From: Eubacteriales bacterium
GTDB taxonomy: Bacteria; Bacillota; Clostridia; Lachnospirales; Lachnospiraceae
Assembly: GCA_030527665.1 (NCBI GenBank)
Contig: JAUNAK010000004.1
Span: 1 to 64,000, forward strand
Length of the DNA: 64,000 nucleotides
Direction of reading: 5' to 3'
Shown: one piece after another, positions 25,461 through 34,720 of the stretch
How the letters are laid out: each line of letters opens with the position of its first letter
How positions within the stretch are numbered: the first letter of the stretch is position 1
Program-made: the position numbers and the translations under genes
Notes under the pieces: generated by a model
What the model was told of the DNA's origin: nothing
The model's input: only the letters and a program-made list of their open reading frames with translations
Databases searched by the model: none

Positions 25461-27751
25461 GACTTCTCACACAGCTGAGTAATAATCATAAAGAAAAAAC
25501 GATCTGCTGGCATAGGGATATCTCTGCAGGTATTGTTGTTGCCCTTGTTTCAATACCTATTTCCATGGGTTATGCGGGAATTGCAGGCCTGCCCGTTGTG
25601 TATGGCTTATACGGTTCACTTCTTCCGATTCTGGTCTTTGGATTGCTGACTACATCTCCGCAGTTTGTGATCGGTGTGGATGCCATGCCGGCAGCAATGG
25701 TAGGATCTCTTCTGGCAGAATTCGGAATTGCAGCGGAATCGGAGGAGGCCCTGGGGCTGGTTCCCTTTATGGCACTGCTGGTCGCGTGCTGGTTTCTGGT
25801 TTTCTATGTTCTTAAAGCCGGAAGAGTGGTCAGGTATATTTCTACTCCGGTTATGGGAGGATTCATTTCCGGTGTCGGTCTGACGATCATATTGATGCAG
25901 CTCCCTAAGTTATTCGGAGGAAGTGCCGGAACCGGAGAACTTCCTGTTCTGCTTCGAAATATTCTGCAGCAATCGGCAAAGTTTCATTGGCTTTCGGCTG
26001 TTCTGGGTTTTGGAACGATATTGATCATTCAGCTGTTCAAGCGTATCGACCGCAGAATTCCCATGACGGTGATCATGATGGGAGTCGGCGCATTGCTGCA
26101 GGTCTTGTTTCATCTGGATCGGTACGGAGTAAAGCTTCTTCCCACGGTGGAACGGGGGCTTCCGCAGCTGCATTTACCCGAAGTAAATCTGCTTGTGACG
26201 CATGGATCAACGATTCTGGCCCGATCACTTAGTATCGCTCTGGTTATAATGGCGCAGACGCTTTTGGCCACTGGGAATTATGCAATGCGTTATCAGGATG
26301 AAGTGGATAATAATAAAGAACTGCTTGCCTATGCAGCCATGAATGCTGTGGGAGGTCTGGTTGGCTGCTGTCCGATCAATGGAAGTGTTTCCCGAACAGG
26401 AATTGCCGATCAGTTCGGCTGTCGGTCACAGGTCATGTCTGTGACTGCTTCCATTACGATGCTGCTGGTGCTTTTGTTCGGAACGCCTCTGCTGGGATAC
26501 CTTCCTGTTCCTGTTCTTACAGGAATCGTCATCACTGCCTTGATCGGAATATTGGAGATTCCGCTGGCAAAAAAACTTTGGAAAGCAGAGAGACGGGAAC
26601 TGCTTATTTTTGTAACTGCATGTGCAGGCGTACTGCTGTTCGGTACGGTGAATGGAGTACTGATCGGCATCGTTTTATCTTTTGCGGAGGTAGTCATGCA
26701 TGCGGTCGTTCCGCCTACGACCTTTATCGGAAGAATACCCGGAAAGGGAAACTATTATACGATTGGAAGAAATCGTTCCGCACAGCCGATCCAAGGAGCC
26801 GTTATTTATCGATTTGGAGGAAATCTGTTTTTTGCAAATATAGACAGGTTTCAGGCAGATATTGAAAATGCGATTCAGGAAGATACAAAAGCTGTTGTTG
26901 TAGATGGAAGAGCAATCGGAAGAATTGATTATACAGCTGCGGAGCGGCTGGTTCTTCTGTATGATAAGCTGCATGCAAGAGGGGTTCGCTTCTATCTGGC
27001 GGAGCATGCGGGAAGCGTAAATGACGAGCTTCGCCGTATAGGCGGGGAACGCCTGATTCAGGAAGGTGCTGTCCGCAGGACAATTACACTTGCACTTCGG
27101 GATGCCGGTTTTGCCAAGCCTTATATTCTTGCAGATGGTATATGTGAAGTACGCAGCGGAGCCGAAATGGTAATTGAGCATAGCGATAAACTTGCGGAAT
27201 TCGAATGGGCATTCGGTAAGGATGCACAGAAAATGATGGAGCAGATGTCCGAGGAAATTGCCGAAGAAGCCATGCATGCCGATCATCTGGATGCAATCGA
27301 TGAAAAAGAGGGACTGCATACCTCCTGGGGAAGAATCGGTCTGTTTGATGAAAATGAATTTCTGGATCATCTGGAGATGCGGCTGGAAGATATGCGTGCG
27401 GCCGGAAGATTGACAGAAAACGAACTGGAGCGGATCGAACGGCAGATCGAGACAAGACGTCTGATTGCAGAAGAACGGCTGCAGAAACTGAATCCAAAGG
27501 CTCTGGAACTGCTTGCACAGCATCGAAGCCGTATGATGGAACATTTCAGGCAGCTGCATCCAATTGAGTTTCAGCATGTAGAGGAGCTGCAGGAACATCT
27601 GTATGAAGAACTGAAAAAGAACGATCCGCAGCTGGCACTGCGGATACGGGAACTTCATGAGAAAAAGGATAAGAAGAAAATAGATATAGAAGAATCCGGT
27701 TCTGATGAAATCCATGCGGGCAGTGAAAATGCAGATAGAAATAAATCATAA
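25457..27751 (+). CDS. SulP family anion transporter with STAS domain and long charged C-terminal extension
   Basis: 764 residues from the ATG at 25457, which lies within the MATE stop (ATGA) and follows AAAGGAGAAGGG. Residues 1 to about 420 are the membrane transporter (SIPISMGYAGIAGLPVVYGL near residue 34, SPQFVIGVDAMPAAMVGSL). Residues about 448-560 are the STAS domain (GAVIYRFGGNLFFANIDRFQ, KAVVVDGRAIGRIDYTAAER). The remaining 200 residues are highly charged, predicted helical, with His and Met scattered; this exceeds the usual SulP length of about 550-600. Substrates of the family include sulfate, bicarbonate and dicarboxylates; which one applies here is unknown. Confidence 0.9.
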   Translation: MRLLTQLSNNHKEKTICWHRDISAGIVVALVSIPISMGYAGIAGLPVVYGLYGSLLPILVFGLLTTSPQFVIGVDAMPAAMVGSLLAEFGIAAESEEALGLVPFMALLVACWFLVFYVLKAGRVVRYISTPVMGGFISGVGLTIILMQLPKLFGGSAGTGELPVLLRNILQQSAKFHWLSAVLGFGTILIIQLFKRIDRRIPMTVIMMGVGALLQVLFHLDRYGVKLLPTVERGLPQLHLPEVNLLVTHGSTILARSLSIALVIMAQTLLATGNYAMRYQDEVDNNKELLAYAAMNAVGGLVGCCPINGSVSRTGIADQFGCRSQVMSVTASITMLLVLLFGTPLLGYLPVPVLTGIVITALIGILEIPLAKKLWKAERRELLIFVTACAGVLLFGTVNGVLIGIVLSFAEVVMHAVVPPTTFIGRIPGKGNYYTIGRNRSAQPIQGAVIYRFGGNLFFANIDRFQADIENAIQEDTKAVVVDGRAIGRIDYTAAERLVLLYDKLHARGVRFYLAEHAGSVNDELRRIGGERLIQEGAVRRTITLALRDAGFAKPYILADGICEVRSGAEMVIEHSDKLAEFEWAFGKDAQKMMEQMSEEIAEEAMHADHLDAIDEKEGLHTSWGRIGLFDENEFLDHLEMRLEDMRAAGRLTENELERIERQIETRRLIAEERLQKLNPKALELLAQHRSRMMEHFRQLHPIEFQHVEELQEHLYEELKKNDPQLALRIRELHEKKDKKKIDIEESGSDEIHAGSENADRNKS

Positions 27752-27766
27752 TAGTAAGGAGTATAT

Positions 27767-28069
27767 ATGTTTTGGAATCGAAAGAAAAACAGAGCGACAG
27801 CCGTTTCTATGACAGACGAACAAAAAATGCTGGTAGATACGGCCAATCGATTGATCGAAGAAACACAAAACAGGTCAAAACATACGGAACAGCTGGTTAC
27901 TCTGACCGGGTTGTTTCAGCTTCGCGATGACTGCCGCCTTGTAGAACAGCTTCGGGATCGATTTCTGCAAAAGCCGGGAATCCAGACAGAGGAAGCTCTT
28001 CGAAAGGGGATTATTCGTTTGCAGACAACTTCCGAGCAGATTCTTGACTGGGAGTTTAATGACAAATAA
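27767..28069 (+). CDS. Small protein of unknown function
   Basis: 100 residues with a good TAAGGAG site 9 bases before the ATG. It has a basic N-terminus (NRKKNR) followed by a mostly helical, charged sequence with a possible coiled coil (residues about 24-60). There is no membrane segment and no recognised domain. It begins 16 bases after the SulP stop, so it probably belongs to the MATE-SulP transcript; a link to the charged SulP tail is only a guess. Confidence 0.55.
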   Translation: MFWNRKKNRATAVSMTDEQKMLVDTANRLIEETQNRSKHTEQLVTLTGLFQLRDDCRLVEQLRDRFLQKPGIQTEEALRKGIIRLQTTSEQILDWEFNDK

Positions 28070-28107
28070 ATGCAGTTAAACACAGGCTAAACAATCACAG
28101 GATTTTC

Positions 28108-28136
28108 TTGACATTAAAATAAAATATCGCTACATT
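28108..28136 (+). promoter_or_regulatory. Promoter for the PAP2 phosphatase gene
   Basis: TTGACA at 28108-28113, 17-base AT-rich spacer, TACATT at 28131-28136. Confidence 0.65.
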
Positions 28137-28176
28137 AGCTAATTAGAGCAGGAATATACAAATAGGACTGAACATT

Positions 28177-28947
28177 TTGAGTGATCCGTTATCAGCATCA
28201 GACAGAGGAAGAACCGCTGCTGGATACATGGGAAGGGAGTATCGGCTGCTTATGAAAAAGATAATTGCGCATTTTCAAAGCAAAATTCAGATATGGCCTG
28301 CGGCGATCTATTTTGTTCTGTACATGTATGGATTTCGTTTACTGGAGCAGGTAAACAGAAGTCTCCGTCTTGTGACAGTGATCCATACTCCGATCGATGA
28401 TAGGATACCGTTTGTACCGGCATTTTCCTTGTTTTACTTAAGCTGGTTTCCGTTTATGATCCTGGTGTATTTGTATTTCGCGTTTATTAATAAAAATGTG
28501 GAAGAGTATAATCGACTGATCTTTGCTCTTGGAGCTGGCATGACAGTATTTCTGATCATTTCTGCTCTATGGCCTAACGGACTTCAGATTCGGTCCGGTT
28601 ATATATTGGAACCCGGATTTTTTACGGACCTGATTCGATTGATCTGGAGAACGGATACGCCGACCAATGTTTTTCCAAGTATCCATGTGTACAATTCTGT
28701 CATTGCAGGTCTTGCTGTTCGTAAGTGCAGGAGACTAAGCAGTAATAAATGGCTGCAGATCATTGCTCTTGTCTGGGTGATTCTGATCTGTGCTTCAACG
28801 CTTTTGATCAGGCAGCATTCACTGATCGATGCTTCTGCCGGATTGCTTATGGCATTAGGAGTATATTATTTGGTTTACATTAGAGATGTGATAGTTCGAG
28901 GCACAGAATGCAGTGTGCATGAACGGTCCCATGCATCTGATTGTTAG
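28177..28947 (+). CDS. PAP2 superfamily membrane phosphatase
   Basis: 256 residues if translated from the TTG at 28177 (AGGA 9 bases before it); starts at ATG 28228 or 28252 would give shorter N-termini and cannot be excluded. About five or six hydrophobic segments follow. The acid-phosphatase motifs are NVFPSIHVYNSVIAG (residues about 167-181, the PSxH motif) and TLLIRQHSLIDASAG (residues about 208-222, with the catalytic His and Asp). Such enzymes remove phosphate from lipid phosphates such as phosphatidate or undecaprenyl diphosphate. It is 21 bases ahead of a glycosyltransferase, which suggests a role in envelope glycans. Confidence 0.85.
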   Translation: MSDPLSASDRGRTAAGYMGREYRLLMKKIIAHFQSKIQIWPAAIYFVLYMYGFRLLEQVNRSLRLVTVIHTPIDDRIPFVPAFSLFYLSWFPFMILVYLYFAFINKNVEEYNRLIFALGAGMTVFLIISALWPNGLQIRSGYILEPGFFTDLIRLIWRTDTPTNVFPSIHVYNSVIAGLAVRKCRRLSSNKWLQIIALVWVILICASTLLIRQHSLIDASAGLLMALGVYYLVYIRDVIVRGTECSVHERSHASDC

Positions 28948-28968
28948 AAAAAAGGGGAAAAGGTATTT

Positions 28969-30003
28969 ATGAAATTATTGAGTTTTGCTGTTCCATGTTA
29001 TAACTCTGAGGCATATATGTCGAAATGTATTGATACGCTTCTGACCGGCGGTGAAGAAGTAGAGATTATTATTGTCGATGACGGTTCCAAGGATGGAACA
29101 GCAGCGATTGCAGACAGTTATCAGGAACGTTATCCGAATATTGTAAAAGCTGTTCATAAAGAAAATGGCGGACACGGATCCGGTGTAAATGCAGGACTGA
29201 AACATGCGACCGGACGGTATTTCAAAGTTGTTGACAGTGATGACTGGCTGGATGAAAAGGTACTGCAGAACGCGATGAACGTACTTCGGGAGAATCAGAA
29301 TAATAATGATCCGGAGATCGATATGCTGATCTGCAATTATGTATATAACAAAGTCGGTGAAGAACGTCACAAGATCATGCAGTACAGACGTATGTTCCCG
29401 AAGAATCGTGTATTTACCTGGGACGAATGCGGACATATCCGCAAAGGTCATTATATTCTTATGCATTCGGTTATTTTCCGGACCAAAATGCTGCGGGAAT
29501 GCAAGCTGGAACTGCCGGAGCATACCTTCTATGTAGATAATATCTATGTGTTCAATCCGCTTCCGTATGTGAAAAATATGTATTATCTGGATGAATCTCT
29601 GTATTATTACTACATTGGACGTGAAGATCAGTCGGTTAGTCAGAATATTATGATCTCCCGTCTGAATCAGCAGGCAAGAGTCAACAAGATCATGATCGAT
29701 TACTATACAGATAAGAAGAATCGTATGATCATCAACCGCAATAAAAATTGTGCCAAATATATGTACAATTATCTGGAGGTTATTACAGCAATTACATCTG
29801 TACTTGCTGCTGTATCCGGAACCAATGAGAATCTGGCGCTTCGTCAGGAAGTCTGGCAGTATCTGAAAAAGAAATGGCCGATGCTGTATTGGAAGCTCCG
29901 GATAGGAATCTTCGGACAGGCAACCATGCTGCCGGGAAAAGGCGGAAGGTTTGTGACGAAGGAGCTGTATCGGTTTATACATCATTTTTATCAATTCAAT
30001 TAA
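28969..30003 (+). CDS. Family 2 glycosyltransferase
   Basis: 344 residues, AAAGGGGAAAAGG before the ATG. The GT-A fold is evident: LLSFAVPCYNSEAYMSKCID (residues about 3-22), VEIIIVDDGSKDGTAAIADS with the nucleotide-sugar Asp (residues about 31-50), ENGGHGSGVNAGLKHATGRY (residues about 65-84) and KVVDSDDWLDE (the DxD metal site). The C-terminal part is basic and lacks transmembrane helices, so it works on the inner membrane face. Donor and acceptor are unknown. It closes the operon; palindromic element copy B follows. Confidence 0.92.
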   Translation: MKLLSFAVPCYNSEAYMSKCIDTLLTGGEEVEIIIVDDGSKDGTAAIADSYQERYPNIVKAVHKENGGHGSGVNAGLKHATGRYFKVVDSDDWLDEKVLQNAMNVLRENQNNNDPEIDMLICNYVYNKVGEERHKIMQYRRMFPKNRVFTWDECGHIRKGHYILMHSVIFRTKMLRECKLELPEHTFYVDNIYVFNPLPYVKNMYYLDESLYYYYIGREDQSVSQNIMISRLNQQARVNKIMIDYYTDKKNRMIINRNKNCAKYMYNYLEVITAITSVLAAVSGTNENLALRQEVWQYLKKKWPMLYWKLRIGIFGQATMLPGKGGRFVTKELYRFIHHFYQFN

Positions 30004-30028
30004 AGTAATAGAGTGTGAGAGGGTGTAC

Positions 30029-30179
30029 GCTGCTCAGGTTGTGCAATACCTTTGCAGGCACGCTCCCGCTACCTTCAGCACGCAGCGGACACTAAGTTCG
30101 CACTTCGCTGTCACTCGTGCTTACTAAGTGCCGGCGGCTTCAGAGTACCTGCTGCAGGCATTTGCACAACCTGAACAGC
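30029..30179 (+). repeat. Palindromic intergenic element, copy B (151 bp)
   Basis: The outer arms GCTG (30029-30032) plus TCAGGTTGTGCAA (30034-30046) are matched by TTGCACAACCTGA (30161-30173) and CAGC (30175-30179 region). The inner core shares GCAGGCACGCTCCCGCT and CACTAAGTTCG with copies A and C. It has the same orientation as copy A. Confidence 0.85.
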
Positions 30180-30204
30180 TGCCACTACATTGTGAAAAGG
30201 AGCA

Positions 30205-30255
30205 GGGACAGAAACAGGACAAGAGATGAGGATCTCTTGTCCTGTTTTCTGTCCC
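30205..30255. repeat. Long near-perfect hairpin (23-bp stem)
   Basis: Bases 30205-30227 pair with 30232-30255, loop GAGG, with one bulged T in the 3' arm. The stem is much longer than the terminators elsewhere in the window. There is no T tract directly after it, though TTTT lies inside the 3' arm. It may be a transcription stop, an RNase III site, or a remnant of the neighbouring element. Confidence 0.7.
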
Positions 30256-30535
30256 GCACAGATATTTTTATTATATCAGGAGACTGATATTGTACGGTGA
30301 AAAGATTTCAGCATCATTTAAGGGCAGCATTGATTAGTGATTGTTCTTGTTATGGTGGATGTATCTGTTATATGCTAATTATTTTGAGTTGAAGAAAAAA
30401 TTAAAAAAAATAAAAATAAAAAAAGGAAATCCCTTTTCTATGACGTAAAACAATAGTAGAAGCTTTATCCTGTTTTGGAATCAGGCTTCGGATTCCTGCT
30501 GTGTTGTTTTTGTTAGAGACCGGAGGGAGCCTTTC

Positions 30536-31543
30536 ATGACGATTAGAGAACGTATCGAAGAAAATGAGAAGCAGATTCTGAGCCCGTATGCTGCTTTCAG
30601 CTGCAATTCTGCGGGTAGGGGGCGGCCGGATGAGGAGGATGACGTTCGTACGGTGTATATGAGGGACCGGGATCGGATCCTTCATTGCAAGTCATTTCGG
30701 CGAATGAAAGATAAGACGCAGGTCTTTTTGTCTCCGCAGGGAGATCATTATCGTACGAGAATGACGCATACATTAGAGGTTTCGCAGATCGCCAGAACGA
30801 TCGGGCGGGCATTGCGTCTGAATACGGATCTGATCGAGGCAATTGCGCTGGGACATGATCTGGGACATACTCCTTTTGGACATGCGGGAGAACGCACGCT
30901 CAATACGATCTGTCCGGGCGGCTTTCGGCATTATGAGCAGAGTCTGCGGGTAGTGGAACGCCTGGAAAAGGATGGGAAAGGCCTGAATCTTACTGAAGAG
31001 GTGCGGGATGGTATTCTGAATCACCAGATGGAGACGATTCCGGGAACACTGGAGGGCAGAGTTGTACGCCTTGCGGATAAGATCGCCTATATTCATCATG
31101 ATACGGATGATGCCATGCGTGCAGGAATGCTTCGTGAGGATGATATTCCGATCACGCTGCGGATGGTACTGGGATACACGTCCAGGGAACGGCTGAATAC
31201 GCTGGTTCTGGATATCATCAACAGCAGTATGGATCAGGATGATATCTGCATGTCACCGGATATCGAAGAAGCGATGCTTTTATTCCGGAAGCTGATGTTT
31301 GCAGATGTATATACGAATCCGGTTGCCAGAGCGGAAGAACCGAGAGTGAATCGAATGCTGACAGAGCTGTATGATTACTATCTGCTTCACCCCGGTCTTT
31401 TACCGAAGGAATATACCCGTCATCTCGAGTCGGGAGAAGAAATCGAGAGAGTTGTGTGCGATTATATATCGGGCATGACCGATCAGTATTGTGTACGTAT
31501 TTTTCAGGAGATTTATTTACCGAAATCCTGGGATATATATTAA
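30536..31543 (+). CDS. dgt: Deoxyguanosinetriphosphate triphosphohydrolase-like protein
   Basis: 335 residues, CGGAGGGAG before the ATG. The HD-domain metal site is plain: TRMTHTLEVSQIARTIGRAL (residues about 77-96), ALGHDLGHTPFGHAGERTLN (residues about 103-122) and, further on, VRLADKIAYIHHDTDDAMRA. Family members hydrolyse dGTP or other dNTPs to nucleoside and triphosphate. FRRMKDKTQVFLSPQGDHYR is also typical. It is 9 bases ahead of dnaG, an arrangement seen in many Clostridia next to rpoD. Confidence 0.93.
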   Translation: MTIRERIEENEKQILSPYAAFSCNSAGRGRPDEEDDVRTVYMRDRDRILHCKSFRRMKDKTQVFLSPQGDHYRTRMTHTLEVSQIARTIGRALRLNTDLIEAIALGHDLGHTPFGHAGERTLNTICPGGFRHYEQSLRVVERLEKDGKGLNLTEEVRDGILNHQMETIPGTLEGRVVRLADKIAYIHHDTDDAMRAGMLREDDIPITLRMVLGYTSRERLNTLVLDIINSSMDQDDICMSPDIEEAMLLFRKLMFADVYTNPVARAEEPRVNRMLTELYDYYLLHPGLLPKEYTRHLESGEEIERVVCDYISGMTDQYCVRIFQEIYLPKSWDIY

Positions 31544-31552
31544 GGAGGCAGC

Positions 31553-33340
31553 ATGCGTTATACGGACGAGGTCATTGAAGAGGTCCGGGAAAAAAATGAT
31601 ATCGTGGATGTGATTTCACAATACGTCCGGCTGCAGCGAAAAGGCAGTTCCTATTTTGGATTATGTCCGTTTCATAATGAGAAGTCACCGTCCTTTTCGG
31701 TGAGTCCGGACAAACAGATGTTTTACTGTTTCGGATGCGGAAAAGGTGGCAACGTATTTACTTTTTTGATGGAATACGAGAATTATACTTTTCAGGAATC
31801 CATTCGCTTTCTGGCGGATCGGGCAGGTGTAAAACTTCCGGAGGAAGATACTTCCCGGGAGGCACAGGCGAGGTCAGACCGGCGGTCAAGGCTGCTGGAG
31901 ATCAATAAAAAGGCTGCTGAGTTTTATTTTCGCAGACTGCGGACACCGGGCGGTGAAGTCGGAATGAATTATCTGAAAGGAAGAGGCCTGTCGGATGAGA
32001 CGATTCGGGGATTCGGATTGGGATATTCCGGCAAGTACAGCGGCGATCTGTATAAGTTCCTTAAACAGCAGGGATATCCGGATGCGCTGATGAAAGATTC
32101 CGGACTATTTTCTTACGATGAAAAAAGAGGATTCACCGATAAATTCTGGAATCGTGTTATGTTTCCGATCATGGATGCCAACAGCCGTGTCATTGGTTTT
32201 GGCGGCCGGGTTATGGGCGATGCAAAGCCCAAATATCTGAACTCACCGGAAACCGAGATCTTTGACAAAAGCCGGAATCTGTATGGATTGAATGTGGCCA
32301 GGAGAAGCAGACGGAAGAATCTGATCATATGTGAAGGGTATATGGATGTCATTGCCATGCATCAGGCAGGGTGGACAAATGCGGTTGCCTCACTGGGAAC
32401 AGCGCTTACCAGTCAGCAGTGTGCATTGTTAAACCGCTTTACAAAAGAGGTACTGGTCATCTATGATATGGACGGCGCCGGTACGAAGGCTGCGCTTCGA
32501 GCCATACCGATGCTGAGGGAGGCAGGGCTGAATACGAAAGTTGTAAACCTGCGGCCCCATAAGGATCCTGACGAGTTTATCCGTACCGAAGGACCTGAGG
32601 CATTTGAAAAAAGACTGGAAGAAGCTGAAAACAGTTTTCTGTTTGTGGTTCGCAGTCTGGAAAATGACTATAACATGAATGATCCGGGCGAACGTTCCGC
32701 ATTTTTTCATGAGGTAAGCAAAAAACTGCTGGAACTTCCGGATGAGATCGAACGAACCAGCTATGTAGAAGCCGTTGCTTCCCGCTATCGGATCGATTCA
32801 GAACTTCTGACAAGACAGATCAATAAAGAGGCACTTCGAGGTGTGGGCAGAACCGAAGCCTCGGTTCCTAAGAAGATGCTCTCCAGGAGTCAGATCAAGG
32901 AAGAAAATAAAGATAAAGAGCAGAAACTGATGCTCACCTGGCTGACGGAATGGCCGCAGCTGATTCCCCGCATGAAGGATCTGCTTTCACCGGAGGATTT
33001 TACGAATGCCATGTATCGTGAAGTGGCAGAGCTTGCATGGGTACAGGCAGAAAAAACAGGAAAGATCAGTCCTGCGGTTATACTGAATCATTTTGAAGAT
33101 TCAGAGTCGCAGACAGAAGCCGCTTCGCTTTTTAATACACATATTCTTCTGGATGGAGATGAAGAAAAGAGAAAAGCTTTTTTTGATGTGTACTGCAAGA
33201 TGAAGAGAAAAAGCCTGGATACACGATCTAAAACAATGGATCTGACGGATATGCAGGGATTTATGGCGGTCATGGACGAACGGCGTAAGCTGGACCAGCT
33301 GATTGCCGCCGGCCTGCCCGAAGACCTGTTCCGGTTCTAA
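31553..33340 (+). CDS. dnaG: DNA primase
   Basis: 595 residues. It makes RNA primers at the replication fork. Domains in order: zinc-binding CPFHNEKSPSFSVSPDKQMF followed by YCFGCGKGG (residues about 38-67), the catalytic N-terminal region, the TOPRIM fold with ICEGYMDVIAMHQAGW (residues about 258-273) and VIYDMDGAGTKAALRA (residues about 303-318), and a C-terminal helicase-interacting region from about residue 445. TAAGGAGG lies upstream of the ATG. It follows dgt by 9 bases. Element copy C separates it from rpoD, breaking the usual close dnaG-rpoD spacing. Confidence 0.97.
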   Translation: MRYTDEVIEEVREKNDIVDVISQYVRLQRKGSSYFGLCPFHNEKSPSFSVSPDKQMFYCFGCGKGGNVFTFLMEYENYTFQESIRFLADRAGVKLPEEDTSREAQARSDRRSRLLEINKKAAEFYFRRLRTPGGEVGMNYLKGRGLSDETIRGFGLGYSGKYSGDLYKFLKQQGYPDALMKDSGLFSYDEKRGFTDKFWNRVMFPIMDANSRVIGFGGRVMGDAKPKYLNSPETEIFDKSRNLYGLNVARRSRRKNLIICEGYMDVIAMHQAGWTNAVASLGTALTSQQCALLNRFTKEVLVIYDMDGAGTKAALRAIPMLREAGLNTKVVNLRPHKDPDEFIRTEGPEAFEKRLEEAENSFLFVVRSLENDYNMNDPGERSAFFHEVSKKLLELPDEIERTSYVEAVASRYRIDSELLTRQINKEALRGVGRTEASVPKKMLSRSQIKEENKDKEQKLMLTWLTEWPQLIPRMKDLLSPEDFTNAMYREVAELAWVQAEKTGKISPAVILNHFEDSESQTEAASLFNTHILLDGDEEKRKAFFDVYCKMKRKSLDTRSKTMDLTDMQGFMAVMDERRKLDQLIAAGLPEDLFRF

Positions 33341-33376
33341 AGGATGCAACCGAAAAACGGTATTGTACTGTATTTT

Positions 33377-33527
33377 GCTGCGAATAATGTGCAAGTACCA
33401 TAAGCAGGTACTCTGAGGCCGCCGGTACTTAATGAGTGCAAGCCAACTGGCGCAGCACGAATTTAGTACCGCTGAGTGCCGAAGGCAGCGGGAGCGTGCC
33501 TGCGTTGGTATTGTGCATTGTGAGCAG
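33377..33527 (-). repeat. Palindromic intergenic element, copy C (151 bp, inverted)
   Basis: The reverse complement carries GCAGGCACGCTCCCGCTGCC, CAGCGGTACTAAATTCGTGC and AAGTACCGGCGGCCTCAGAG as in copies A and B. The outer arms (GCTGC... near 33377, ...GAGCAG near 33527) pair imperfectly with each other. It lies between dnaG and rpoD. Orientation is opposite to A and B, though the element is so symmetrical that this may mean little. Confidence 0.85.
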
Positions 33528-33591
33528 TACAACAAAGAGAAATGCCGTTTTCCGGTTATCATATACTATATATCTATAAAAGGAGATTTGA

Positions 33592-34719
33592 ATGGAAGCA
33601 GATAACAAAAAACTACTGGAGAAAACAAAGAATCTGATTGAGATTGCCGCCAAAAAGAAAAATGCACTGGAGTATTCCGAGATTCAGGAGCATTTCAAAG
33701 ATATGGGTCTGACCGAGGAGCAGCTCAAGAATGTAGTTGTTTATCTGGAAAAACATGACATCGATGTACTTCGGATCACCGGCGATTCTGAAGAACCGGA
33801 TGATGGGGTTCTGCTGATGCAGGATGAGCTGGGTGATGAGGAGGACGAAAAAGAGGTTGAAAACATTGATCTTACGATTCCCGAAGGTGTCAGCATCGAG
33901 GATCCGGTTCGTATGTACCTCAAGGAAATCGGTAAGGTACCGCTTCTGACTGCTGATGAAGAGATCGAGCTTGCGAAGAGAATGGAAGAAGGCGATGAGA
34001 GAGCCAAAAAGAGACTGGCAGAAGCCAACCTCCGACTGGTTGTATCCATCGCGAAGCGTTACGTTGGACGAGGCATGCTTTTCCTGGATCTGATTCAGGA
34101 AGGAAACCTGGGTCTTATCAAAGCCGTAGAGAAATTTGATTACCGCAAAGGCTATAAGTTCTCTACCTATGCAACCTGGTGGATCCGTCAGGCTATTACC
34201 CGTGCAATTGCCGATCAGGCCAGAACCATTCGAATTCCGGTTCATATGGTTGAAACGATCAATAAGCTGATTCGTGTATCCCGCCAGCTGCTGCAGGAAC
34301 TTGGACGTGAACCAACCCCGGAAGAGATTGGTGCGGAAATGAACATGTCCGTAGAACGTGTTCGTGAGATTCTGAAAATCTCCCAGGAACCGGTATCGCT
34401 GGAAACTCCGATCGGTGAAGAGGAAGACAGCCACCTTGGAGATTTCATTCAGGATGAGAACGTTCCGGTACCGGCTGAAGCTGCTGCATTTACCATGCTG
34501 AAGGAGCAGCTGGAGGAAGTTCTCGGAACACTGACCGAGCGTGAGCAGAAAGTTCTTCGTCTTCGTTTCGGTCTGGATGACGGTCGTGCAAGAACACTGG
34601 AAGAAGTTGGTAAAGAATTCAATGTTACCCGGGAGCGTATCCGTCAGATCGAAGCCAAGGCTCTTCGTAAACTGCGTCATCCGAGCCGCAGCAGAAAACT
34701 GAAGGATTATCTGGATTAA
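33592..34719 (+). CDS. rpoD: Primary sigma factor RpoD (SigA)
   Basis: 375 residues, AAAGGAG before the ATG. Region 1.1-like acidic N-terminus, region 1.2 ([20 protein letters not shown], residues about 104-123), region 2 with [20 protein letters not shown] and the promoter-melting [20 protein letters not shown] (residues about 184-203), region 3, and region 4 with [20 protein letters not shown] and [20 protein letters not shown] (residues about 344-363) for -35 recognition. It is the housekeeping sigma factor. trmK starts one base after its stop. Confidence 0.98.
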   Translation: MEADNKKLLEKTKNLIEIAAKKKNALEYSEIQEHFKDMGLTEEQLKNVVVYLEKHDIDVLRITGDSEEPDDGVLLMQDELGDEEDEKEVENIDLTIPEGVSIEDPVRMYLKEIGKVPLLTADEEIELAKRMEEGDERAKKRLAEANLRLVVSIAKRYVGRGMLFLDLIQEGNLGLIKAVEKFDYRKGYKFSTYATWWIRQAITRAIADQARTIRIPVHMVETINKLIRVSRQLLQELGREPTPEEIGAEMNMSVERVREILKISQEPVSLETPIGEEEDSHLGDFIQDENVPVPAEAAAFTMLKEQLEEVLGTLTEREQKVLRLRFGLDDGRARTLEEVGKEFNVTRERIRQIEAKALRKLRHPSRSRKLKDYLD

Positions 34720-34720
34720 T

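Larger units (their letters stand above)
30004..30535. other. 532-base intergenic stretch holding element copy B and a long hairpin
   Basis: Contains palindromic copy B (30029-30179), the 23-bp stem at 30205-30255, and a perfect small hairpin ATATCAG-GAGA-CTGATAT (30273-30290). From 30291 to the dgt ATG at 30536 there is AT-rich DNA including an A-rich run near 30394-30425; a promoter for dgt probably lies there, but I could not fix one. No gene is supportable. Confidence 0.65.

Noticed and set aside
30291..30535. Short minus-strand frame (94 codons) and A-rich run before dgt
   Set aside because: No ribosome site, overlaps the dgt start, and the A-rich run explains the Phe/Tyr-rich end.
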